Program-made: the position numbers and the translations under genes
Shown here: piece after piece, positions 14,516 to 20,152 of the stretch
How positions within the stretch are numbered: the first letter of the stretch is position 1
Layout of the letters: each line of letters begins with the position of its first letter
Assembly (NCBI GenBank): GCA_014383605.1
Contig: JACNHM010000316.1
Span: 1 to 20,152 of the forward strand
Source of the DNA: Chloroflexota bacterium
Lineage (GTDB): Bacteria > Chloroflexota > Anaerolineae > UBA3071
Length of the DNA stretch: 20,152 bases
Reading direction: 5' to 3'
The notes under the pieces: generated by a model
The model's input: only the letters and a program-made list of their open reading frames with translations
Databases searched by the model: none
Told to the model about the DNA's origin: nothing

Positions 14516-15446
14516 ATGTCCAAAGACTTGCCCATACCCGAAGCCAAAACACCTGAAGCTGCTGGGCCGCCGCCGGATGGCCTGGCCGAAGCGCTATCCC
14601 CAGGACAACCGTGGCCCCTGTCCGCGACGGAGAAGCCTTCCGGCCCGCAATTGCCGCACGCGCCCCGCTCCATCCACGAACTCAACAACCTGCCCGAGGA
14701 ATGGAAAGAGGCCCTCTGCCGCATCCTGATCCCCAGCCCCCTGTTGATCCGCTTTGGCATTCACCCCATCAAACTCACGAACCAGGCCGGCCAGCGGCTG
14801 GTGAGCTTCCGCTACGAGCCGGGAAGTTTCGCGGTTCAATTACTGGTGCGGCACCGGCCCGACGCCGAGGACCCCCTCTACCTGCTGGAACTGCAGGAGA
14901 ACCCGCTGGGCCAGACCGTTGTGGCCTTCATGGCCACCAATGATCCCTCTGCCGAGCGGTTTCACGTTGATCGGGACGAAGAAGGACAGCTCACGCTGCT
15001 GGGCACGGCGCGGCGCCATCTGGCCGAAGAGGTGCGAGCCATGCGGGCAGGGCCTGGCGCCCGGCCAGGTGCGGGAGGGTCTGCGGCTCTTCAGCCACGT
15101 CATGCCGCGCGTGGAGGCATTCCTCATCGCCCTGGGCCAGGACTCCGTGATCGTCGAGCCGCTGGGCTATCACAATGCCATCCTCTTCGAGCGCTACGGA
15201 TTTATGTACACTCAGGGGCAGCGGGAGATGGAATGGATACAGCAAGCCTTCCAACCCGGGGGCGAATTGGCGGCACGGCTGGATGGCAGCACGCCCTTCC
15301 GCCAACCGGAAGCGGCACATTCCGTCCGCGGCCGCAGTTGGGCCATTCACGACGGCATCCTGGGCAAGCCGTGGGATGGCGTGAAGATGATCCGGCGGCT
15401 GGCGCCGCCGGCAGGGGTAGACACGGCACCCGGCCTGCCCTGGTGA
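14516..15446 (+). pseudogene. Conserved hypothetical protein, broken by an apparent +1 frameshift
   Basis: Protein-like sequence starts at the ATG at 14516 and runs to about 15050, then continues in the next frame to the TGA at 15444-15446. Removing one G from GGG at 15050-15052 joins VRAMRAG to LAPGQVREGLRLFSHVMPR and gives one protein of about 309 residues. The first 45 residues are Pro-rich. The body has NNLPEEWKEALCRILIPSPL, LYLLELQENPLGQTVVAFMA and VEPLGYHNAILFERYGFMYT. I do not recognise the family, and no membrane segment is seen. No clear ribosome site precedes the start. It may be transcribed with the kinases, 60 bp upstream. A sequencing error is as likely as a real mutation. Confidence 0.7.
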
Positions 15447-15451
15447 AGCAG

Positions 15452-15652
15452 CTAGCCGCCGGCGACCATGTGCAGCACCTTGACCTCGGCTTCGTCGGCG
15501 ACGGGGAAGGTCGGATAGGCTTCGCGGGAGACAAGCTGCCCGTTGACGGAGACCACGACCAGCGGATAGGTGAAGCCCAAGGCCTTCAAGAGGCCCTCGA
15601 CGGTCAGCCCTTCCCGCCACTCCACGTCGAACTTGTCGTTAACGCGGATCAT
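15452..15652 (-). CDS. thiS: ThiS/MoaD-family sulfur carrier protein
   Basis: A 66-aa beta-grasp protein. It starts MIRVNDKFDVEW, has the helix EGLTVEGLLKALGF and strand LVVVSVNGQLVSREAY, and ends VLHMVAGG. The C-terminal Gly-Gly is the site that is adenylated and turned into a thiocarboxylate. In thiamine synthesis ThiS gives its sulfur to ThiG; no thiF, thiG or thiamine gene is in the window, so a MoaD-like or other sulfur-transfer role is possible. Its ATG overlaps the stop of the O-antigen ligase gene as ATGA, and its stop lies 5 bp from the stop of the convergent unknown gene. Confidence 0.85.
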   Translation of the reverse strand: MIRVNDKFDVEWREGLTVEGLLKALGFTYPLVVVSVNGQLVSREAYPTFPVADEAEVKVLHMVAGG

Positions 15653-17028
15653 CCGGGCACGCGGTCGCTGTCAGCAGAGCCATCGTCAGACGCGGCCGCC
15701 GCGGCCAGCAGGCCAAGCAGCCACCAGAAGAGAAACGACGGCTTCGATCCCAAGGCCACGGTGTCCGCGATCCCGTAGACGTGGTATCCCACCAGCCCGG
15801 CCAGCGCCCCCAGCGCCAGCCAGCGATCCGAGGCTCTCGCCCTGACCCTCTGCCAGCCCACCCATCCGGCGACCGCCAGCAACGCCAGATAGCCCACCAG
15901 CCCCGGCAATCCCAGGTCCAAGGCCACTTGCAGGAAAACGTTGTGACCGTGGGCAATGTCCCAATCGGGGCTGACCAGAAAGAGCGGGTAGAGGACATGC
16001 ACAACTCGCCGGAAGGTGCCCAGACCACAGCCCGTGAGGGGGAAATCCCGGATGGCGCGGAGAGCACGCGACCAGATCTCCACCCGCCCCTGGAAGGAGA
16101 TGCCGCCCACCGCGGTCTCCACCGCCCCTTCCGTTGCGCCATAGAGCACCTGGCCTATCCGGTCGGAGCCCAGAACCAGCAGCGCCGCCGCGGCCAGCAG
16201 CAGGGCCAGCACGGGCAGGACCAGGCCAACGGCCCGCTGCCAGCGGCGTTGGCCGCTGAGGCCCCACAGGGTGAAGAAGGTCAACAGCCCGGCCAGCCCG
16301 CCGATCCAACCTCCGCGCGACTGGGTCAGAAAGAGCGTGCCGCCCCAGATCACCACGCCGCCCAGCCCCAGGAGCCCCCACGAGAGGCCGCGCCGGCACC
16401 GGCCGGTGGCTATCAGCGCCGCCACGGGTATCGGCAGGAGTAGCGCCAGCACCCCCGCCAGTTGGTTGGGGCTGACCCCTCCCTCCGGCGTGCCCGGCAG
16501 GCTCGTGACGTGTTGGGGCACGCGATTCAGCAAGCCCTGCAATCCGGAGATCTTGTCCGGCCAGCGCAGGTCCAGCAGCCCCAGGGCCCAAACGCCCAGC
16601 GCCGCCAGGACCATTCCGGCCAGCGCCAAACCCAGGCTCTGTTTCCCCCGCGTCTGGGCCACCGCCCGGAACACGGCCAGGCCCAGAATAAGCCCCGTGG
16701 CCTTGGGCAGGGTCAGATCAGGCGACGCCGTGACCAGCGTGCCCACCGCGACCATGATGGTGATGAGTAACAAAGGGGCGTTGAACGGGGTGGACGGCCA
16801 AGGGCGTCGCTGGATCAGCGCCACGAGCCAGAAGAGACCAAGCAGGCACAGCACGAGTACAGTGATCTGTGGTTTCAGGGTGGGAAATAGGAGAAACGGG
16901 GCAGCCAGAGCCAGCAAGGCCCATTCGGCGGTTAGCCATCTCCGGTGGGAACGAGGAGGAAGTGTCTCTTCGGGCATGTGTGTGCCCAGCATGGCCACAG
17001 GGCAGGTGTTTGGTGGCGTGTCAGGCAT
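15649..17028 (-). CDS. O-antigen ligase/polymerase-family membrane protein (Wzy_C)
   Basis: A 459-aa protein with about eleven membrane helices. The signature outer loop is at residues about 305-365: RVEIWSRALRAIRDFPLTGCGLGTFR and AHGHNVFLQVALDLGLPGLVGYLALL, with the conserved Arg and the HN(x)FL pattern of the PF04932 family. FLTQSRGGWIGGLAGLLTFF in an earlier helix is also typical. Members join or polymerise undecaprenyl-linked glycans at the outer face of the membrane. The ATG at 17028 has GAAGGT only at long distance; starts at 16992 or 16977 are possible. The gene follows a broken toxin gene and precedes thiS with a 4-bp overlap. Confidence 0.88.
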   Translation of the reverse strand: MPDTPPNTCPVAMLGTHMPEETLPPRSHRRWLTAEWALLALAAPFLLFPTLKPQITVLVLCLLGLFWLVALIQRRPWPSTPFNAPLLLITIMVAVGTLVTASPDLTLPKATGLILGLAVFRAVAQTRGKQSLGLALAGMVLAALGVWALGLLDLRWPDKISGLQGLLNRVPQHVTSLPGTPEGGVSPNQLAGVLALLLPIPVAALIATGRCRRGLSWGLLGLGGVVIWGGTLFLTQSRGGWIGGLAGLLTFFTLWGLSGQRRWQRAVGLVLPVLALLLAAAALLVLGSDRIGQVLYGATEGAVETAVGGISFQGRVEIWSRALRAIRDFPLTGCGLGTFRRVVHVLYPLFLVSPDWDIAHGHNVFLQVALDLGLPGLVGYLALLAVAGWVGWQRVRARASDRWLALGALAGLVGYHVYGIADTVALGSKPSFLFWWLLGLLAAAAASDDGSADSDRVPG

Positions 17029-17046
17029 AGGGAATGCCTATTACCT

Positions 17047-17301
17047 TCAAAGTGGCAAGAACTCCACCCGATCGAACAAGTCCTCAGGCTCGCCAGCCCT
17101 TGCGATGATTTCCAAATCGTGGACACAAGCTCCGATAGAAACACGAAGTTGATGAGCGTAGATCACCCCACGAAAGGGGATTCTTGCCTTCTGGCGTCTG
17201 GCGGCCTCGACAAGAAGATCATCATCTTGCGTAAAGAGCACGCGCCCCCGCTCGCTGAACCCGATCGACGAATCGCAGCCGCCGTTCGATATCCTGGTCA
17301 A
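17047..17301 (-). pseudogene. DUF5615 (PIN-like) toxin remnant, N-terminus lost
   Basis: Readable toxin sequence is limited to GRVLFTQDDDLLVEAARRQK, then GVIYAHQLRVSIG and HDLEIIARAGEPEDLFDRVEFLPL, about 70 residues. Full DUF5615 proteins are about 110-120 residues and begin with a strand holding the first catalytic Asp, followed by a helix and a GxDVLTAQEDG-like part. None of these is present. The available ATG at 17301 adds only 15 residues that match the antitoxin gene read in another frame. It is almost certainly a dead toxin. Confidence 0.7.
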
Positions 17302-17512
17302 GTTCTTCTTGATGATCCCAGTAGTAAGCCAGGGCTGAGTAGATTTGGCCCAGCGTCAAGTAAGGATGTTGAAAGTGCAACTCCTCTGGGCTCCAACCGT
17401 AAGCCGTTCTTTCCAGGACGAGTTCGATCACCTTCATATTCGTCCCAGCAATGAACGGGACATTCTCTGTGTCAAGGATAACGTACTCGTATCGCGTTTC
17501 AACAACTGGCAT
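17222..17512 (-). CDS. DUF433 antitoxin-like protein, C-terminus altered by a deletion
   Basis: A 96-aa protein. It begins after a perfect AGGAGG. VPFIAGTNMKVIELVLERTAYGWSPEELHFQHPYLTLGQIYSALAYYW is the DUF433 helix-turn-helix core, and DHQEELDQDIERRLRF is the usual exit helix. DUF433 proteins act as DNA-binding antitoxins, often with DUF5615 PIN-like toxins (VapBC45-like). The last 12 residues (VQRAGARALYAR) are the toxin's GRVLFTQD region read in another frame, so the normal end of the gene is gone. It has its own promoter and may still bind its operator. Confidence 0.8.
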   Translation of the reverse strand: MPVVETRYEYVILDTENVPFIAGTNMKVIELVLERTAYGWSPEELHFQHPYLTLGQIYSALAYYWDHQEELDQDIERRLRFVDRVQRAGARALYAR

Positions 17513-17588
17513 GGATACCTCCTGCGTGAAACCAATCCTCTAACGATGTCCGCCAGCTTCATGCTTCCCCATAATTATCTTATCACCA

Positions 17589-17617
17589 AGTATAGCACAG
17601 CGTGACGAATCGTCCAA
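17589..17617 (-). promoter_or_regulatory. Promoter of the DUF433 gene
   Basis: TTGGAC (17612-17617), 17 bp, TATACT (17589-17594) on the minus strand, giving a leader of about 70 nt to the ATG at 17512. It may also drive the O-antigen ligase and thiS genes downstream. It overlaps the intergenic region after the FAD oxidoreductase stop codon. Confidence 0.6.
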
Positions 17618-17623
17618 ACCATG

Positions 17624-18811
17624 TCAGCCCGGGACAACCTGCCGTAGAAGAACACGGACTGCCAGCGGCAACAATTGTGGCTGGGCCAAGGGCAAGCTCC
17701 AGAAGGCTCTGGTCAACTCGTCTCGGTTATGCGTCTGCAAGACAGCCTTGGTTCGCTGGTTCAAGAGACGCAATATGTCATCGTAGTCGGCAGGGGTGAA
17801 GCGATCGAGAATGACGCGCAACAGGAGGTGAAGATCCAATTCCCGCTTGAGCTCCCGGCGCTCCGGCCGGTGATCGCTGCGGCCCAGAATGGCCGCGGCC
17901 ACAGACCTGGCCCCGCGCAATCCCGTCACCAGACCGCCCACGGTGGTCATTTTCACCTGCCCGGCGGCATCGCCCGCCAGGTGCACGCGGCGGCCGCCTA
18001 CTTCGACCCACGGCCGGGACGAGAAACGATGCGCCGCTACCAGCGACGACTGGTACTCCAGAGGCTCGAAGCCATGGGCGCTGAGGAAGTGGTCCAGCCT
18101 GACCTTGGCCGCCGCCGCATCGTCAGCAATCAATCCCACTGCCGCCCGTTCCCGAGATTCCGGGATCAGCCAGTAAAAGAAGCGCGTATCGTCGGGTTCA
18201 AACCATACGCGCACGGTATGGGGGTCTGAGCCGGCCGGCAGGGCCACCAGCGCCTGCAAGAGGGCGACGGAGGGAGGGAGCTGCGCAGCGGCGGCCTGAA
18301 CCACTTGGCTGTGCACCCCGTCCGCCCCGATCACCACATCAGCCCGTTCCTGGCGCGAGTGGTCGCTGGCGGCGTCCACAAAGCGCAGCCATAGAGGATG
18401 CCCCGAGCTGTCGCCAGCCGACTGGTCGAAGCCGGCAAAGCGCTGGCCGAACACGATAGCTGCGCCTGCCTGCCGGGCCCGGTCGGCCAGCAGCCGTATC
18501 AACCGCTGCCGCTCGATGATCAGGTCAGGTTTCCGGAAGCTCACCCGGGTGGAAGCGCCCGCAGAGATCAGCTCGATGTGCTGCACCTGGTTGAGCACCG
18601 CCTCCGTGGGCAGGAAGCCCAGCACCTCAGGCAGGCGGCTGGTGACGATGAGCGTTCTGGGCAAGGGGGTGAGGCTCTGGCTGGCCTCGTAGACCCGCAC
18701 GGAGAGGCCCTCTTGGGCCAGCAGGGTGGCGGCGAACAAGCCGGCCGTGGATGCGCCCACCACAGCAACGTCGCTTGGAGGTGTGGAATGGGATAAGTCA
18801 GACATAGCCAT
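17624..18811 (-). CDS. FAD-dependent oxidoreductase, geranylgeranyl reductase/PHBH-like
   Basis: A 395-aa protein with a Rossmann start (DVAVVGASTAGLFAATLLAQEG, dinucleotide binding), an acidic strand end (VRVYEAS), the GADGVHSQVV motif, and RRVHLAGDAAGQVKMTTVGGL, which places the FAD pyrophosphate. This order is that of the PHBH monooxygenase and geranylgeranyl reductase group. The C-terminal 100 residues are helical. VAVVGAS has Ala-Ser where Gly is usual. It follows the GT2 membrane gene by 24 bp, so a role in reducing a polyprenyl or isoprenoid lipid used in glycan transport is possible but not shown. No good ribosome site is seen for the ATG at 18811 or the one at 18805. Confidence 0.8.
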   Translation of the reverse strand: MAMSDLSHSTPPSDVAVVGASTAGLFAATLLAQEGLSVRVYEASQSLTPLPRTLIVTSRLPEVLGFLPTEAVLNQVQHIELISAGASTRVSFRKPDLIIERQRLIRLLADRARQAGAAIVFGQRFAGFDQSAGDSSGHPLWLRFVDAASDHSRQERADVVIGADGVHSQVVQAAAAQLPPSVALLQALVALPAGSDPHTVRVWFEPDDTRFFYWLIPESRERAAVGLIADDAAAAKVRLDHFLSAHGFEPLEYQSSLVAAHRFSSRPWVEVGGRRVHLAGDAAGQVKMTTVGGLVTGLRGARSVAAAILGRSDHRPERRELKRELDLHLLLRVILDRFTPADYDDILRLLNQRTKAVLQTHNRDELTRAFWSLPLAQPQLLPLAVRVLLRQVVPG

Positions 18812-18835
18812 GATTGCGAATACAATTCCTGAGAA

Positions 18836-19963
18836 TCAGCGGGCTTTGGCCCACGTCACCGGCTGCGTCCCGGTGATGTAGCGCCAGAAGCCGGCCAAGG
18901 CTGCGGCATTGGCCAGACAGAAATAGAACACCGCATGCCATGGGCCATGACGCCGCCCTAAGCGAGTGAGGCCATACCCCAGCAGCGCCGCCGCATAGAA
19001 GGCCGTCTGGGCCACAAAAATGAGGCGGTAGAATGGCAGTCCCAGCAACAACAGATTGAGACCGTAGATCAGCGGCAGCAGGAAGGGCGTGACCGCCCAA
19101 CGCAAGACGCGATGGGACAGGTATTGCCAGGCCACCAGGCCACGGGCCGGACTGAGCAGGTCGCGCAGCCGCACGATGGCCTGGAATCCGCCGGCGGCGA
19201 TGCGTGTGCGCCGCCGCCAGTCCCCGGCCAGCGAGGGAGAGGCTTCTTCCCTGGCCACAGCTTCTGATTCGTACACCACCCGCCAGCCTGATCCGACCAA
19301 TCGCAGCGAGGTCACGAAATCCTCGATGACCGAATCCTCCTCCGTCGGCTGGAACAGCTCCCGTCTGATGGCGAAGAACTCGCCCGCGGCGCCCATCACC
19401 GAACTGACCGTACTGTCACAGCGCTTGAGAAAGGACTCATACCGCCAGTAGAGGCCCTCGCCGCCGCCGGAGACACGCTTCTCCCCAGTGACGCCCCCCA
19501 CTGCCGGGTCGGCAAAGTTGGGCACAAGCGCCCGTAGAGCCCAGGGATCGATCACCGTGTTGGCGTCGGTGAACACGATGACCTCACCGCTCAGCAGAGG
19601 CATGACGCGGTTGATGGCCGCCGCCTTGCCCCGTCGCTGTGGCTGATGGTACAGGCACACGCCGCGTGGGGCAAAAGACGACACTATGTCAACTGTCTCA
19701 TCCACGGAACCGTCGGTGACGACGACGACCTCCAGCAGATGAGCGGGGTAGTCCAGACTCAGGCTGTTCTCTATCTTGCGGGCGATGACGGCGGCCTCGT
19801 TGTAAGCAGGGATGAGCAGCGTCACCCGCGGTGTGATCTCCGCCTTGCGAACAGGGTGCGGCATACGCCGGGCCAGCAGCCCAATCAGCAGCGGGTAGCC
19901 TAGAAACGTGTACACGAGCACCGCGACGGCCAACCAGAAGATCGTCTGCAGCAAGGTCAGCAC
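18836..19963 (-). CDS. Membrane-bound GT2 glycosyltransferase (processive type)
   Basis: A 375-aa protein. One N-terminal membrane helix is followed by a GT-A domain: RVTLLIPAYNEAAVIARKIE, VVVTDGSVDETVDI, FTDANTVIDP (DXD-like), GGVTGEKR, and VIEDFVTSLRLVGSGWRVVY with the ED acid pair. RRRTRIAAGGFQA stands where processive enzymes have QxxRW. The end has three to four membrane helices. It resembles cellulose/hyaluronan-synthase-like enzymes that build or extend a glycan at the membrane. I choose the GTG at 19963 because GGAG lies seven bases before it and it follows the upstream stop by one base. An ATG at 19981 would add six residues and overlap that gene. Confidence 0.85.
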   Translation of the reverse strand: MLTLLQTIFWLAVAVLVYTFLGYPLLIGLLARRMPHPVRKAEITPRVTLLIPAYNEAAVIARKIENSLSLDYPAHLLEVVVVTDGSVDETVDIVSSFAPRGVCLYHQPQRRGKAAAINRVMPLLSGEVIVFTDANTVIDPWALRALVPNFADPAVGGVTGEKRVSGGGEGLYWRYESFLKRCDSTVSSVMGAAGEFFAIRRELFQPTEEDSVIEDFVTSLRLVGSGWRVVYESEAVAREEASPSLAGDWRRRTRIAAGGFQAIVRLRDLLSPARGLVAWQYLSHRVLRWAVTPFLLPLIYGLNLLLLGLPFYRLIFVAQTAFYAAALLGYGLTRLGRRHGPWHAVFYFCLANAAALAGFWRYITGTQPVTWAKAR

Positions 19964-19964
19964 A

Positions 19965-20152
19965 TCATGACTCCGTGACATTGGCGCGCGGGTGCAGCGA
20001 CACGCCCAGTTGCCAGGCCAGAACGGCTCCCAGGGCCATGGGCAGCACGACCGAGATGAGGTGTAAGGCAATGGCGTAAGAAAGCGCTGGGGCATCGGCG
20101 ACGCCAAAAACGGCCAGGGCCTGGATGCACAGGTAGTGATACACCCCAATGC
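19965..20152 (-). CDS. Flippase-like/lysylphosphatidylglycerol synthase TM-family protein (3' end only)
   Basis: Only the last 61 residues are in the window, and the gene runs off the right edge. IGVYHYLCIQALAVFGVADAPALSYAIALHL is the conserved end of the PF03706 family (the ...GYIGVxH... motif and the penultimate helix). A last helix (VVLPMALGAVLAWQLGV) and a short polar tail follow. Members are eight- to nine-helix proteins thought to move or modify lipid-linked substrates. The GT2 gene starts immediately after its stop, so the two are probably translated together. Confidence 0.75.
   Translation of the reverse strand, partial: IGVYHYLCIQALAVFGVADAPALSYAIALHLISVVLPMALGAVLAWQLGVSLHPRANVTES

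Noticed and set aside
15446..15778. Extension of the first frame of the unknown gene to 15778, giving a 420-residue protein
   Set aside because: After about 15050 this frame becomes low-complexity Arg/Pro/Gly sequence and runs antisense through thiS, while the neighbouring frame continues in protein-like sequence. A frameshift explains it better.
16863..16877. 15-bp identity (TGATCTGTGGTTTCA) with 4454-4468 in the GT39 gene
   Set aside because: In the O-antigen ligase it lies in ordinary coding sequence with no inverted partner. One 15-bp match in a window of this size can occur by chance.
19982..20149. N-terminal extension of the membrane GT2 enzyme to 20149
   Set aside because: This stretch encodes the end of the flippase-like protein in another frame. 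The extended residues are Trp/Pro/Cys-rich without homology signals.

Overview
The window is GC-rich and looks like part of a chromosome from a Chloroflexi-type bacterium (Anaerolineae or Caldilineae-like). That placement is an inference. It rests on the gene mix: a YfhO/GT39 membrane cassette, an AmaP homologue, a PdtaS/PdtaR-type two-component pair, paired deoxynucleoside kinases and a sigma/anti-sigma/bactofilin-like operon. It also rests on many heptamer-type short tandem repeats. I see no transposase, integrase, phage structural gene, plasmid replication gene or CRISPR array.

Layout. (1) 12-584 (+) encodes a small putative lipoprotein and converges on a minus-strand set across a repeat-filled gap (594-772). 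(2) 772-6896 (-) reads, in transcription order, GT2 glycosyltransferase (DPM1-like), GT39 membrane glycosyltransferase, YfhO-family membrane protein, then AmaP-like protein. The GT2 enzyme could load a sugar onto a polyprenyl phosphate for the two GT-C proteins; GT39 and YfhO overlap by 4 bp. (3) 6930-7475 holds two back-to-back promoters, hairpin repeats, a 74-aa membrane peptide and a hairpin. (4) 7526-9697 (-) is a HisKA_2 histidine kinase followed by an ANTAR response regulator, preceded by tRNA-Pro(GGG) with its own promoter and hairpin. (5) 10010-12564 (-) is an ECF sigma factor, a zinc-finger anti-sigma factor and a membrane protein with a bactofilin-like N-terminus and a helix-hairpin-helix tail. 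A TGAAAC-N16-CGTA promoter precedes the sigma gene. (6) 12765-15446 (+) carries a deoxynucleoside kinase fused to a MazG-like pyrophosphohydrolase, a second deoxynucleoside kinase and a conserved unknown gene broken by an apparent one-base insertion. (7) 15452-20152 (-) reads, in transcription order, a flippase-like membrane protein (partial), GT2 membrane glycosyltransferase, FAD oxidoreductase, DUF433 antitoxin-like gene, DUF5615 toxin remnant, O-antigen ligase-like protein and a ThiS/MoaD sulfur carrier. This looks like a second cell-surface glycan or lipid region.

The most unusual points are the kinase-MazG fusion, the invasion of the GT39 and YfhO coding regions by tandem heptamers and palindromes that remain in frame, the fused remains of a DUF433/DUF5615 module, and the SigW-like promoter before the ECF gene. 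I found no clearly new multi-gene system. The fusion with its kinase partner and unknown neighbour is the best candidate for one.
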